NCBI GenBank assembly: GCA_963663635.2
Contig: CAXXMY010000011.1
Span: forward strand, 620,001-684,000
Length of the DNA stretch: 64,000 bases
Source: Poriferisodalis sp963663635
GTDB lineage: Bacteria; Actinomycetota; Acidimicrobiia; Acidimicrobiales; Poriferisodalaceae
Reading direction: 5' to 3'
The notes under the pieces were generated by a model. It saw nothing but the letters and a program-made list of their open reading frames with translations, did no database searches and was not told the DNA's origin. The translations under genes were made by a program, and so were the position numbers. Within the stretch, counting starts at the first letter, position 1. Each line of letters starts with the position of its first letter. Positions 25,541 through 35,169 of the stretch are shown here, piece by piece.

Positions 25541-27463
25541 ATGCTCGACTCAGTGATTCGTCAGCGACGCCTCGGAGCAGTGAATTGGCTGCTCGTAACG
25601 TTCGGCGCGGCTGTCGCTGTGTGGGCATCGGCGGGTTGTGACGGTGGCGAGAACGGTGTTGTCCCAGAAGCGGGCAGCAATGGAGCCCAGCAGACCGTCC
25701 AAGTCGATGCGGAGCAAGACGCCGTCCGGCAGGAGCTTGAAACGGTTGGCACTGAAGCCGTCTCCAGGCAATCGGAACCGCAGTCAGACGGCGCGGAGTC
25801 GGCATCGGGAGCGAGCAATGGCGCTGCGACAGGCGCTGTCTCGCGCCAGGACCCGTCCATGGGGCCGATTCTGCAGTGGACCGAATTCGATCCCGGCATC
25901 GAGAGAGGGCACCTGCTCGTGTCGACAGGTGACGGCCGGGTCGTGATTGGGGGCACGACGTCAGCGGGTGAGCGGCGTTTCATGATCACCTCGGACGGCT
26001 CCCATTGGGAGGCGCTGCAGCTGCCGGACGGTGTCTAGCCGCAGAGTTTCGATGTGACGGGCGCACGCTGGGTGGTCGCAGGTTGGTCGGAGGACAACCT
26101 GACCGACGTTGCGCCCACTCCGCAGCTCTTTCTTTCCGACGACGAGGGATCGAATTGGAGCGAAGTGACGCTTCAGATCGATACGCCGGATCTGCCTCCA
26201 TTTGCGACCGCGTCGTCGAACGTGACGGCAGTCGCAACCGCAGGCCCGCACGTCCTCGCGCTGGTGTCGTCATTCGTGAATTTCCAAGTCGAAGCACTCC
26301 TGCTGGATCGTGGCCTGATACCTGCCGGAGCGCTTGCCAGCAGCATTTGGTTCGATGGCGATGAGCTCGGCGTCACGCTGCACGAGGAGTCTTCGGTGGA
26401 CGACTCGGATCCCGGGCGTTCGCCGCAGGGGCCCGAAGCTGAGCTGACCTTCACCATCGATGAACTGGATCTGTCGGCTGAGCAGCGCTCGATCCTCGAG
26501 GGCTCGCGTCGCCACGACGGGATCCGTGTGTTCTCAGGTGTCGGCCCGGTACTCGTCGAAGCGGCCGTCGTCGACGGCTGGCGGGCCCGAGTGATCGGCA
26601 CCGCCGACGGTTTCGTGCTGCTCGTTCAGACCGACAACGGGGTCAGCTTGATGAGGTCGACGGATGGCAAGGACTGGAGTGCCCGAGAGATCGATCCGTC
26701 ATTGATTGGAGGTTGGGTCAGCAACACAGCACTGGAACCCGATGGCACCGCGTGGCTGATCAGCGCTGACGGAATGGGCCCGCAGCTGACGCGATGGAAC
26801 GACGGCGCTACCGAGGCAGAGACCGTGCTGCTCGGCCAATTCGATGGCTTCAGCGAGTTCAGCGTCGGACACGCGGGACTCGTGGCGACAGCGCTGCCGT
26901 CGCGCCGTGAGCAGTCGGCAGGCGAAGGCAGCGATCCCGGATTGCCGATCGGACGCGTGGCGAAGGATGGCTATGAGCTGCGCTACGGCGAGCCCGAAGG
27001 TGGCATCACGCTGTGGGACCTCGCTGCTGACGAGTCGGTCTACGTGTTCGGTCCCGAAGTTGTGAGCGGCGCCGAGCAGCCTGAAGGCGTGCGGGAAGTG
27101 GACGACGGCGACACGTTCGCATTGACCTTCGAAGATCCCGACACCGGGCAAGATCTCGTGACCTTCACCTACGAGGATCTCGCCGCTGTCTTTGGTGAAT
27201 TGCCCGATGCTGAGAGCACGACCAACCCAAGCCCGTGGGTGGGCTGGTTGTCAGACGGCACCAGCTGGGGTTGGCAGTCCATCGAGGAAGCGTTCGGACT
27301 CGGCGAGGTTGATGCCCGCATCGAGCAGGCCGTTGGCGAGGATTTTGTGATCGCAGTCGTGTGGGTCTTCGGAGCCCCCGAGCAGAGCAGTGCCGACATT
27401 GTCGAGGAGTCAGCCGGCTCTGTGGCCAGCGGACCACGCTGGTTCGTCGCACCGGTGCGGTGA
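25541..27463 (+). pseudogene. Asp-box (BNR) lipoprotein gene interrupted by an in-frame TAG
   Basis: From ATG 25541 (or GTG 25553) a lipoprotein signal ends in lipobox ASAGC, followed by a Gln/Glu/Ala-rich linker and a beta-propeller-like region with Asp-box motifs (TSDGSHWEALQLP, SDDEGSNWSEVTL, STDGKDWSAREI). A TAG at 26036-26038 splits the frame. The reading continues unshifted as PQSFDVTGARWVVAG, which aligns with PLAVDAYGDRWVLVG in the intact downstream paralogue, so the stop replaces one sense codon. Codons after the stop look well preserved, implying a recent nonsense mutation or a sequencing error. Its function is unknown; an extracellular binding protein is likely. Confidence 0.8.
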
Positions 27464-27570
27464 GAACGCCGCGTCAACCTCAGTACAGGAATTCGCGTCC
27501 ACCGCAAGCCGCGAACCCGTTGCCGCATTCCGCCACAGAGTCAGCCGGGCACGTACCTACGATTCGCTTG

Positions 27571-29379
27571 GTGAGTCCCCGCATCGCTGCGCATCGATTC
27601 CTGCGGGTCCTCGTTCTCGTAGTGGCAACAATTGCCGCCACGAGCCTCGCTGCCTGTGGTGGTGGCAGCTCAGACATCGTCGAACCGGCCGATCTGTCGT
27701 CTGGCCCGGCGCTGCAATGGTCGGAGTTCGACCTCGGATTCGACTTCGCCGTGTCGCTGCAGTCCACGAGCGATGGCCGGATGATGGCCGTCGGCGGCAC
27801 GTCCGACGGGACCTTCGCCGTGCGCGTGACCGACGACGGCGAAACCTGGACGGCGCTGCCGCTGCCGGAAGGCATCGCGCCGCTCGCCGTGGACGCATAC
27901 GGCGATCGCTGGGTGCTAGTCGGTGCGCCTCCGAGTCGTCACGACGACACGGGTGTCTTCGGGCAGGTCTTCTTCACCAACGACCGAGGGGCGATGTGGG
28001 CCGCGGCGACGTTGGCATGGCCGGAGGGCGAGCCCTTGCCCGAATACGCGACGAGGTCGACGCGGCTGGTCGAGGCGCTCACGTCGGGCGACCAGATGAT
28101 CGTTGCCGCCCTCACCTACTCGGGATTCGACCTCGAATCACTCCTTGCTGACCTAGGCCGGATACCCGACGGCGTGTCTATGGGGTACTGGGAACCGGAT
28201 GAAGAATCGCTGACGGTTCGGTTCAGGGACATTGAGCCGGTTGACCGCGCCGCCGATGAGACGGAGGTCACATTGACCTACGCCGAACTGAGACTGACGC
28301 CCGCGCAGGTGAAGATCGTCCAGAACGTTGAAAGCGACGCGCTCATCCATCTGTTTGCCGGCGACGATGCGACGCTCGGCTGGGTGGGGGCTTTCGGCGG
28401 ATCGGACGCGGTGGGGAGGTGGACGGACGAGGGTTTCGTGCTGTTGCTCGATGACTGGTCGCACGTGTCGCCGAGGCCGCGAGTGCCGAAGGCGCCCGAT
28501 TGGGAAGGCGTCATCCTGATCGTCACCCTCGATGACCCCAGCCGGCTCACGTCCGCGGATGGGCGCACCTGGCGGGCCGAGCCGCTGAGTCTGTACGCCG
28601 AAGGTTCACATCGCGAGTCCTCAGTGGTCGACCCCACCGGCACGGTCTGGTCGTCGTGGGCTTCGGATGGTCGGTGGGCGGGCATCCGTACCGACGGCGA
28701 CAGCGGATCGTTGCAGGAGACGTCCCGCTTCGAGGGCATCCGCCTCATTGAGCCGCTGACCGTCGGCGAGGCGGGCCTTGCGGCTGTGGCGTGGCCGCAC
28801 ATGCCAGACCGCTGGTCCTTTGCGCGCGCGGGTCGCATAGCGAAGGACGGATACCAACTGCGTTACGACGAACCCGAAGGGGGCGTGACGCTGTGGAACC
28901 TGACACTCGACACAGCGGTGCGTGCATACTCCAGCCGGAGAATCGATGCGCCCGAGGGCGTCCGGCAAGCGGGCAACGGCAGGTCGTACTCACTGACCTT
29001 CGAGGATCTGGACGCTGGCGACGAAATCGTGACCTTTACGGCGGCCGATCTTGAATCGCTGTTTGGCCGTTGCTGGTGGACTTCCGGAAGGCCCAACGTG
29101 TTCTCGACCCAAGCCTCGTGGCATGCGGGCCCCTTTCCAGAGTTCAGGGAGTGGGTGGGATGGTCCGCGAACGGCGTCGACTGGGGCTGGGAGACGGTGC
29201 CTGACGCATTCGATCTGTGCGAGTCGGGAACCGACATCAGCCTCGCTGTCGGGGACGACTACGTGGTCGCTTTGGCACATCGATTCGATCCGCCGCCGCG
29301 CATTCCCAACGATGACAGCGACGCGCCAGAGGCATTCGCACCCGCAGAGCACCGCTGGTTCATCGCCCGAGTGCCCTGA
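27571..29379 (+). CDS. Asp-box beta-propeller-like lipoprotein, paralogue of the preceding gene
   Basis: 602 residues from GTG 27571. The signal peptide has lipobox LAAC; repeated Asp-box motifs (TDDGETWTALPLP, SADGRTWRAEPL, and a less regular TNDRGAMWAAATL) suggest a sialidase/sortilin-like propeller. The last third shares GRIAKDGYQLRYDEPEGGVTLW with the upstream gene (GRVAKDGYELRYGEPEGGITLW). No sialidase catalytic set (Arg triad, RIP/FRIP) is seen, so enzymatic activity is not supported. A shared stretch upstream of both genes (near 25463 and 27503) shows that the duplication included 5' flanking sequence. It is probably surface-exposed. Confidence 0.75.
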   Translation: MSPRIAAHRFLRVLVLVVATIAATSLAACGGGSSDIVEPADLSSGPALQWSEFDLGFDFAVSLQSTSDGRMMAVGGTSDGTFAVRVTDDGETWTALPLPEGIAPLAVDAYGDRWVLVGAPPSRHDDTGVFGQVFFTNDRGAMWAAATLAWPEGEPLPEYATRSTRLVEALTSGDQMIVAALTYSGFDLESLLADLGRIPDGVSMGYWEPDEESLTVRFRDIEPVDRAADETEVTLTYAELRLTPAQVKIVQNVESDALIHLFAGDDATLGWVGAFGGSDAVGRWTDEGFVLLLDDWSHVSPRPRVPKAPDWEGVILIVTLDDPSRLTSADGRTWRAEPLSLYAEGSHRESSVVDPTGTVWSSWASDGRWAGIRTDGDSGSLQETSRFEGIRLIEPLTVGEAGLAAVAWPHMPDRWSFARAGRIAKDGYQLRYDEPEGGVTLWNLTLDTAVRAYSSRRIDAPEGVRQAGNGRSYSLTFEDLDAGDEIVTFTAADLESLFGRCWWTSGRPNVFSTQASWHAGPFPEFREWVGWSANGVDWGWETVPDAFDLCESGTDISLAVGDDYVVALAHRFDPPPRIPNDDSDAPEAFAPAEHRWFIARVP

Positions 29380-29465
29380 GTTCTGGCTACTAAGAAATGC
29401 CCCAGTTACACGTAACGCTTCGGGCTTGGGCTGCGCGACGTGGCGGAGCAGCAAGATCCTTCGGG

Positions 29466-29596
29466 GTCGCGGCCCGGGTCGGCAGGCATCGCAAGCGCAT
29501 GCGTGAGCAAGGTCTGCGTCCGGTCCAGATGTGGGTGGCGGCCACGATATGACCAAGCTCGGGCGCGCCCTCGTGGTCTTCATGGGACTGGCCTGA
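29466..29596 (+). pseudogene. Scar of a MazE-like/MazF toxin-antitoxin pair
   Basis: The frame from 29466 reads VAARVGRHRKRMREQGLRP then VQMWV, the N-terminal hallmark of DUF3018 MazE-like antitoxins, and stops at 29550-29552. The overlapping ATG at 29549 then reads MTKLGRALVVFMGLA-stop, like the last residues of MazF/PemK toxins. The central parts of both genes are missing, so I infer one deletion joining the head of the antitoxin to the tail of the toxin. Confidence 0.5.
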
Positions 29597-29667
29597 GACA
29601 CGTCGGCCTGAGCTGATTCGAAACCCGGGCGCTGCGGGGTGTGGCTATGCGCCGGTAGTTTCGGGGC

Positions 29668-30804
29668 ATGAAGACACCTGTGTGCGAGTTGCTGGGCTGC
29701 GACGTTCCGATCGTCGCATTCACCCATTGCCGGGACGTGGTGGCGGCAGTGACCAAGGCGGGCGGCTTCGGCGTGCTCGGTGCGGCCGGGCACACGCCCG
29801 AGCAGCTCGACATCGACATGGGATGGATCGTCGAGGAGGTGGGCGGCCGGCCCTTCGGCGTCGACATCATCGTGCCCGCCAAGTACGAGGGCAAGACCGA
29901 GGGCGAGCTGTCGGTGAAGGACCTCAAGGCGATGATCCCGCCACAGCACCGCGAGTTCCTCGACGACATGATGGAGCGCTACGACGTTCCGCCGCTGCCC
30001 GCGGACGACGGCCAGAAGGCATCGGCGTATGACTCCGAGCCGCCGATGACCTATTCGCAGGCCGTCCCGCTCATGGACGTGGCCTTCTCGTACCCGATCC
30101 GGCTGGCCGTGAATGCACTCGGCCCGCCGCCTCCCGACATGATCCAGCGGGCGCACGACAACGATGTCCTGGTGGGAGCGCTGGCCGGCAAGAAGGTCCA
30201 CGCTGAGCGGCACGTTGCCGTAGGCGTAGACATCGTCATTGCGCAGGGCCATGAGGCCGGCGGCCACACCGGCGACATCGCCACGATGGTGCTGGTGCCC
30301 GAGGTGGTCGACGCCATTGCCCCGGTGCCCGTTCTCGCCGCAGGCGGCATCGGCAACGGCCGGCAGGTCGCCGCAGCGCTGGCGCTCGGCGCGCAGGGTG
30401 TGTGGTGCGGTTCGGTCTGGCTCACCACCCAGGAGGCTGAGACACACCCGGTCGTGAAGGAGAAGTTCCTGGCCGCTGGCTCGTCGGACACGCTGCGGTC
30501 GCGTTCGCGCACCGGCAAGCCGGCTCGCCAGCTTCGCTCAGCTTGGACGGACGAATGGGAAAGCGAGAACTCACCGGGGACGCTGCCCATGCCGTTGCAG
30601 CCGATGCTCATCGGCGCAGCCAGCCGTCGCATCGACCGGGCGGCCATGAACCCGTCCAACAAGGGCGCAGTCGAGCTGGCGAATTACTTCGTCGGCCAGG
30701 TTGTCGGCCAGCTGAACGAGTCCGTCTCTGCCACGAGGGTCGTGGAAGAGATGATTGGCGAGTACCTCGACGTGATGGACCGCTTCGAGCGGCTCAACTC
30801 CTAG
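29668..30804 (+). CDS. Nitronate monooxygenase family (NPD/IMPDH-like) flavoprotein
   Basis: 378 residues, ATG start. FMN-barrel features: GCDVPIVAFTHCRDVVAAVTKAGGFGVLGAAG at the N-terminus, AQGHEAGGHTGDI (the His-containing active-site loop) and PVLAAGGIGNGRQVAAALALGAQGVWCGS at the phosphate-binding site (read in pieces). These enzymes oxidise alkyl nitronates or act as FMN-dependent dehydrogenases of unknown substrate. The SDR gene follows 83 bases later, so the two may be expressed together. Confidence 0.88.
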   Translation: MKTPVCELLGCDVPIVAFTHCRDVVAAVTKAGGFGVLGAAGHTPEQLDIDMGWIVEEVGGRPFGVDIIVPAKYEGKTEGELSVKDLKAMIPPQHREFLDDMMERYDVPPLPADDGQKASAYDSEPPMTYSQAVPLMDVAFSYPIRLAVNALGPPPPDMIQRAHDNDVLVGALAGKKVHAERHVAVGVDIVIAQGHEAGGHTGDIATMVLVPEVVDAIAPVPVLAAGGIGNGRQVAAALALGAQGVWCGSVWLTTQEAETHPVVKEKFLAAGSSDTLRSRSRTGKPARQLRSAWTDEWESENSPGTLPMPLQPMLIGAASRRIDRAAMNPSNKGAVELANYFVGQVVGQLNESVSATRVVEEMIGEYLDVMDRFERLNS

Positions 30805-30887
30805 CTCGCACTTCGTCTCTGCGCTGCAGACATCGCAGCCCGTACTGTTCGGGCTGGCCGTACACGGCTCGCAGAGGGGGCACAGCC

Positions 30888-31772
30888 ATGGAGACCATGC
30901 AGGGACGCGTCGCTGTGGTGACCGGAGCGGCATCAGGAATCGGCAAGGCGCTGGCGCTGGGCTTTGCGGCCGAAGGCGCAAACGTTGTGCTGGCCGACAT
31001 CGAGGAGGGCGCGCTGCGGGCAGCCGAAGCCGAGGTCGCGGCCCACGGCGTCGACGCGCTGGGCGTCATCACCAACGTGGCCGATGCCGACTCTGTAGGG
31101 GCACTTGCGCAAGCAACCATCGACCGCTTCGGTGCCGTGCACATGGTCTGCAACAATGCCGGCGTCGGCGGGGGAGGGCTGATCCGCAACCAGCAGCTCG
31201 TCGACTGGAAGTGGGTGGTGGATGTGTGCCTGTGGGGTGTGATTCACGGCGTGCACCACTTCTTGCCCCATCTGATCGAAGCTGAGGAGTCCCACATCAT
31301 GAGCACCGCCTCGGTCGCGGGCCTCATGTCGGTGCCGGGGCTCGGCCCCTACAACGCCGCCAAGTACGGCGTGGTGGCGATCATGGAGACGCTCCACCTG
31401 GAGATGCAGCGCGACAAAAACGCGGATGTAGGTGTCTCGGCGCTGTGCCCTGGAGTCGTGCGCACGAACATCGCGACCGCGCAGCGGAACCGCCCCGAAG
31501 AGCTGCGCCGACAGCGCCGCGAGCGTCCCGCGGGCCAGAGGCCAGTCGAGACTGCCGACGCGCGCCGTCGCAACGCCAACATCGCTGCGGCCCTGGAGCG
31601 GGGCATGGACCCGTCTCAGGTGGCCGCCAAGGTGATCGAGGCAATGTACGAGCGACGCTTCTGGGTGCTGTCGCATCCCGAGCTGCTCGCCGACGTCAAC
31701 CATCGCAATCAGCAGCTCGCCAACCTCGAGAACCCGACCGTGCGGGCGAGCTTCACTGACGCAGAGCAATAG
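30888..31772 (+). CDS. Short-chain dehydrogenase/reductase
   Basis: A 294-residue classical SDR. ATG 30888 has AGAGGGGG just upstream, which decides the start. The cofactor motif TGAASGIGKALA (TGxxxGxG) is followed by ADIEEG, which favours NAD(H); NNAGVGGGG is next, then catalytic Ser in STASVAGL and YNAAK (YxxxK). The substrate is unknown. The C-terminal extension (ARRRNANIAAALERGMDPSQ) resembles the cyclohexanol/3-alpha-HSD-like actinobacterial SDR group. Confidence 0.9.
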   Translation: METMQGRVAVVTGAASGIGKALALGFAAEGANVVLADIEEGALRAAEAEVAAHGVDALGVITNVADADSVGALAQATIDRFGAVHMVCNNAGVGGGGLIRNQQLVDWKWVVDVCLWGVIHGVHHFLPHLIEAEESHIMSTASVAGLMSVPGLGPYNAAKYGVVAIMETLHLEMQRDKNADVGVSALCPGVVRTNIATAQRNRPEELRRQRRERPAGQRPVETADARRRNANIAAALERGMDPSQVAAKVIEAMYERRFWVLSHPELLADVNHRNQQLANLENPTVRASFTDAEQ

Positions 31773-31790
31773 CGCCGATGCCAGAGTTGC

Positions 31791-32702
31791 TCAAGCCGAG
31801 TGGTTGTGTGCAGGCGTATCCTGCGCGTCTTCGGATTCGTGATCGCTCAGGGGGCGGCGCAGCCCCCTGATCACACCCGTCACAAGCAGCGTTATCAGCA
31901 GTATCACGACGGTTGCGAGCGCCATGGTGGCGCCGGCAGCCGTGTCGTGGTGGTAGCTGACCAGCAAGCCGACCAAAGCCGCTACAGCGCCGAGCCCAAC
32001 GGCAGTCATCATGATGCGCGGTACGCGTCGCACGAGCAGGCTTGCCGTGGCGGCCGGTGCCACCAGGAAAGCGAAGACGAGCAGGCTGCCGACGGCCTCG
32101 AATGACGACACGATGGCCACCGCCAGCAGCGTCAACAGGGCTGCATGTGCCAGCTTCGGACGCATTCCCGCGAGCTGTGCCTGCGCCTCGTCAAAGGTCG
32201 CCACGAACAATGCTCGATGCAGGAGCACAGCGCTGCCGACCGAGATTGCCGCAGCAATGGCCTGGCGGCGAAGATCGTCGTTGTCGATTCCAGTGATCGA
32301 ACCGAAAAGGAATCGTGTGAGATCGCCTGAGTAGGCACCGGCGCCGGTGGACATGATCACCACCGCTAGTGCCAGGAAGCCCACGAACAGCACACCGATC
32401 GAGGTTTCCTCCGACAGCGGCGAGAAGTTGCGGATCAGGTGGATGCCGCCCACGATCAGCAGCGCGGCCCCCAGCGCCCCGATCGTGGTGCTGAAGCCGA
32501 TGATGTACGCGAGCGCGATGCCGGGCAGCACCCCATGGGCGAAGGCATCGCCCAGGAATGTCATGCCGCGCAGCACTACCCAGGTGCCGACGACCGAGGT
32601 CGTGAGCACTGCGAGCAACGCCGCCCACAGTGCGTTGCGCATGAAGGTGTTGTCGACGAAGGGATCGATCCACCAGGCAATCGGGTCAGTCAGGAATTCC
32701 AC
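31791..32702 (-). CDS. znuB: Zinc ABC transporter permease
   Basis: A 303-residue membrane permease of the metal ABC-3 family, GTG start, with about eight hydrophobic segments. FMRNALWAALLAVLTTSVVGTWVVLRGMTFLGDAFAHGVLPG is the typical first block (read in parts), and AHAALLTLLAVAIVSSFEAVGSLLVFAFLVAPAA the second. The C-terminal tail is His/Asp-rich (DTPAHNHSA), as often seen in zinc handling. The gene starts ten bases after the binding-protein gene on the same strand, and the ATPase and regulator genes are divergent, completing a zinc-uptake locus. Confidence 0.9.
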   Translation of the reverse strand: MEFLTDPIAWWIDPFVDNTFMRNALWAALLAVLTTSVVGTWVVLRGMTFLGDAFAHGVLPGIALAYIIGFSTTIGALGAALLIVGGIHLIRNFSPLSEETSIGVLFVGFLALAVVIMSTGAGAYSGDLTRFLFGSITGIDNDDLRRQAIAAAISVGSAVLLHRALFVATFDEAQAQLAGMRPKLAHAALLTLLAVAIVSSFEAVGSLLVFAFLVAPAATASLLVRRVPRIMMTAVGLGAVAALVGLLVSYHHDTAAGATMALATVVILLITLLVTGVIRGLRRPLSDHESEDAQDTPAHNHSA

Positions 32703-32712
32703 ATCGCTGCTC

Positions 32713-33765
32713 TCAGCCGCCCGACTGCAGTGCGGAGACGATGGCTTCGGCGGCGGTCGTCAGCAATCCGATGTAGGTGCTGTGCGCGCTGCGGGCGGGT
32801 CCGAGGCTGTCAGTGTTCAAGCTCACCACCATGACGCCTGCCTGTGAAGCCAATTCCTCGAGCGTGGCCGACGCATGAGTCGAATCGCCGAAGATGGCCT
32901 CGACGCCTTCGTGTTCGATGACGTGAGCCAACTCCTCAAGACGAGCAATGCTGGCTTCCGCTGCTGTGGTCGCGGCCGGAATCACCGAGCCCACTACCCG
33001 GAAGCCATACCTGTCGGCGAAGTAGCCGAGCGAGTGGTGGTTGGTGATCAGCACGCGCTGTTCGGGCGCCAGACTCTCGACGAGATCGACGATGTCGGTG
33101 TGGGCGTCGTGCAATGCGTCCTTGTAGTCCTGCGTGCAGGCCGCAAGGTCGGCCGCAGGCAGCCCAGTGGCTTCGGCGATGGTGTCGGCAAGCTCATCGA
33201 GGGTGCCCGAGATCCGCACGGGATCGAACCAGATGTGCGGGTCCGCGCTGCCTTCTTGGTCATGCTCATGGGCGTCCGCCTCGGCGTGATCGTCGGTCTG
33301 GTCGTCTTCGCTGTCGGCGGCGGTGAGGAGCTCGATGTGGTCGCCGAAGACGAACACGGGCGTTCCGTTTGCGGCAACGGCATCGAGCGTGTCGACCAGC
33401 GAGGCTTCGAGTCCCAGACCGTTGACCACGATCATGCTCGCGTCGTCCATCTTGGCGCGATCTCGCAGCGACGGTTCGTACGTGTGTGTATCGACGCCGG
33501 GCGGAGCGAGGGATTCGACGTGAACAAGGCCATTGCAGGTGACGTTCTCGACAACATCGGCCCAGATGCTCATGGACGCGACCACCGTGGGGGTGCCGTC
33601 TTCCGTGCCGGCAACAGTCGAATCCTCGCTCGCGCACGCTGTTGCGACGAGGACGACGGCACTGGCGAGCGTCGCGAAACGGACGGACTGGCGCCGTTGA
33701 CGGCGTCTGCGTTCGGCGGGGCGCAGCGGGGGAAACCGCCTGCGGTTGCCCGCCGAAGCACTCAT
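32713..33765 (-). CDS. znuA: Zinc-binding lipoprotein of the ABC transporter
   Basis: Cluster A-I solute-binding protein, 350 residues from ATG 33765. The signal peptide ends at lipobox VATAC (Cys44). Metal ligands appear in DTHTYEPS, DPHIWFDP and NHHSLGYFADRYGF, with an acidic ligand in FGDSTHASATLEEL. A His/Asp/Glu-rich flexible loop (DDQTDDHAEADAHEHDQ) precedes DPHIW, a hallmark of Zn2+ rather than Mn2+ carriers. The long in-frame extension upstream of 33765 crosses the divergent ATPase gene and is not used. The start lies 27 bases from a Zur-box-like dyad. Confidence 0.92.
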   Translation of the reverse strand: MSASAGNRRRFPPLRPAERRRRQRRQSVRFATLASAVVLVATACASEDSTVAGTEDGTPTVVASMSIWADVVENVTCNGLVHVESLAPPGVDTHTYEPSLRDRAKMDDASMIVVNGLGLEASLVDTLDAVAANGTPVFVFGDHIELLTAADSEDDQTDDHAEADAHEHDQEGSADPHIWFDPVRISGTLDELADTIAEATGLPAADLAACTQDYKDALHDAHTDIVDLVESLAPEQRVLITNHHSLGYFADRYGFRVVGSVIPAATTAAEASIARLEELAHVIEHEGVEAIFGDSTHASATLEELASQAGVMVVSLNTDSLGPARSAHSTYIGLLTTAAEAIVSALQSGG

Positions 33766-33791
33766 GAGCTCATACACCGCCGTGACTATAG

Positions 33792-33806
33792 TGAGACTCA
33801 TTCTCA
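33792..33806. promoter_or_regulatory. Zur-box-like dyad between divergent zinc genes
   Basis: TGAGA-CTCAT-TCTCA, a perfect 5-bp dyad in a 15-bp core, lies in the 79-bp space between znuA and znuC. It agrees at 12 of 15 positions with the actinobacterial Zur core TGAAAATCATTTTCA as I know it. The zur gene is in the divergent arm, so autoregulated, zinc-dependent repression of both arms is likely. Confidence 0.6.
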
Positions 33807-33844
33807 TCTTCAATCCGGTGACCGGATGGGCGAGCAGATGAAGA

Positions 33845-34693
33845 GTGAGGTACGACACCGCGATGTTCACGCTCAACGACGTCAAGGTGTCCTTCGGCAA
33901 CCGACTGGTCCTCGACATCGACTCGATGAGGTTCGACTCGGGCGCTGCGGTGGCCCTGATGGGCTCGAACGGCTCGGGCAAGACGACGCTGCTGCGACTG
34001 CTCGGTGGCCTGCTTGCACCGACCTCGGGCGAGGTCCGCAAGGACTATGAGATCTCGGTCGGCTACGTCAGCCAGCACCACAGTCCGCACGCATTCATGC
34101 CGATGACGGTGAATGAAGTGCTGATGATCGGGCGATTCCGCGAACGGGGTCTGCTCGGCCGTATGCGCAAGGTTGATCGTGATGCGATGGACGTCGCAGC
34201 CGAGCGATTGAAGGTGGCAGATCTGCGGAGGCGGTCGTTCGGTCAGCTCTCGGGCGGGCAGCGCCAGCGCGTCCTGATCGCGTCGGCACTGGCCTCTCAA
34301 TCGGATTGCTTGCTGCTGGACGAACCGATCACGGGCCTCGACATACCGAGCCAGGACATTGTCCTTGAGGTCGTGGATGCCGAACGGATGCGCAACAAGC
34401 TGGTGGTGCTCTCGACGCATCACCTCAGCGAGGCGCGTCTGTGCGAGCGGATCGTGCTGCTCAAGGGCGCTGTGCTCGCAGACGGCACGCCCGAACAGGT
34501 GCTCAACGAAGAGAACATGGCTGCCGCGTTCGGTGCCAATGCAGTGACCCGGCTGGAGTTCGGCGAGGGCGATGACATGTCGTCGCTGCTGGTTCTGGAG
34601 AAGCCCGGGTCCGCTCGCGACGCCGACTTCGGCCGTGCGAGCCAGATCGCTGGAGAAGCGGTGTGGTCGCTCGGCCCGCGGACGCGGCCGTGA
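33845..34693 (+). CDS. znuC: Zinc ABC transporter ATP-binding protein
   Basis: 282 residues. Walker A GSNGSGKTT, Q-loop VGYVSQHHSP, signature LSGGQRQRV, Walker B CLLLDEP, and H-switch STHHLSEA. Similar to the ATPases of Mn/Zn ABC-3 importers. The GTG at 33845 is the first start; ATG 33863 just before FTLNDVKVSF is nearly as good. It is divergent from znuA-znuB and overlaps zur by four bases (GTGA). Confidence 0.92.
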   Translation: MRYDTAMFTLNDVKVSFGNRLVLDIDSMRFDSGAAVALMGSNGSGKTTLLRLLGGLLAPTSGEVRKDYEISVGYVSQHHSPHAFMPMTVNEVLMIGRFRERGLLGRMRKVDRDAMDVAAERLKVADLRRRSFGQLSGGQRQRVLIASALASQSDCLLLDEPITGLDIPSQDIVLEVVDAERMRNKLVVLSTHHLSEARLCERIVLLKGAVLADGTPEQVLNEENMAAAFGANAVTRLEFGEGDDMSSLLVLEKPGSARDADFGRASQIAGEAVWSLGPRTRP

Positions 34694-35169
34694 CAAAGCA
34701 GCCCGCGGACGCGGGCGTGACGAGAGATCTCGGTGAGTTGCACGACCGTGTCGAAACGCGACTGCGAGAAGCCGACCTGCGCTACACCGATGGACGGCGG
34801 CGGTTGGTGGAAGCATTGGCCGCGGCGGCGAGACCAGTGCGGCTGCCCGATATCGAGACGTTGGCGCCCGATCTGGCCCGCAGCACGGCGTATCGCAATC
34901 TTGAAGCGCTGGAGCGCTGCGGGGTGGTGCAACGGCTCGAAACCGGGGGCGACCGTGCCCATTTTGAACTGGCCGAGTCACTGCTCGGTCATCACCATCA
35001 CTTGATCTGCGTTGTTTGCGGCGCGATCGCCGACATCGAACTCGACAGCGCGACTGAGGCACGCATTGACGAAGTCCTCCGAGCCGCCGCGAGCGAGTCT
35101 GGATTTGCGCCGTTGCATCACAATCTGGACCTCTACGGACGCTGTGCTGATTGCGAAGCGGCCCGCTGA
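34690..35169 (+). CDS. zur: Fur-family zinc uptake regulator
   Basis: 159 residues from GTG 34690, which overlaps the znuC stop; this coupling decides the start. An N-terminal winged helix (about 20-85, DLARSTAYRNLEALERCGVVQR) precedes the dimerisation domain with the structural zinc site CVVC (107-110) and CADC (152-155), and the regulatory ligand cluster HHHH (101-104). It represses zinc uptake when zinc is replete. The locus contents (znuABC and a CDF exporter) argue for Zur over Fur. Confidence 0.88.
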   Translation: MTKQPADAGVTRDLGELHDRVETRLREADLRYTDGRRRLVEALAAAARPVRLPDIETLAPDLARSTAYRNLEALERCGVVQRLETGGDRAHFELAESLLGHHHHLICVVCGAIADIELDSATEARIDEVLRAAASESGFAPLHHNLDLYGRCADCEAAR

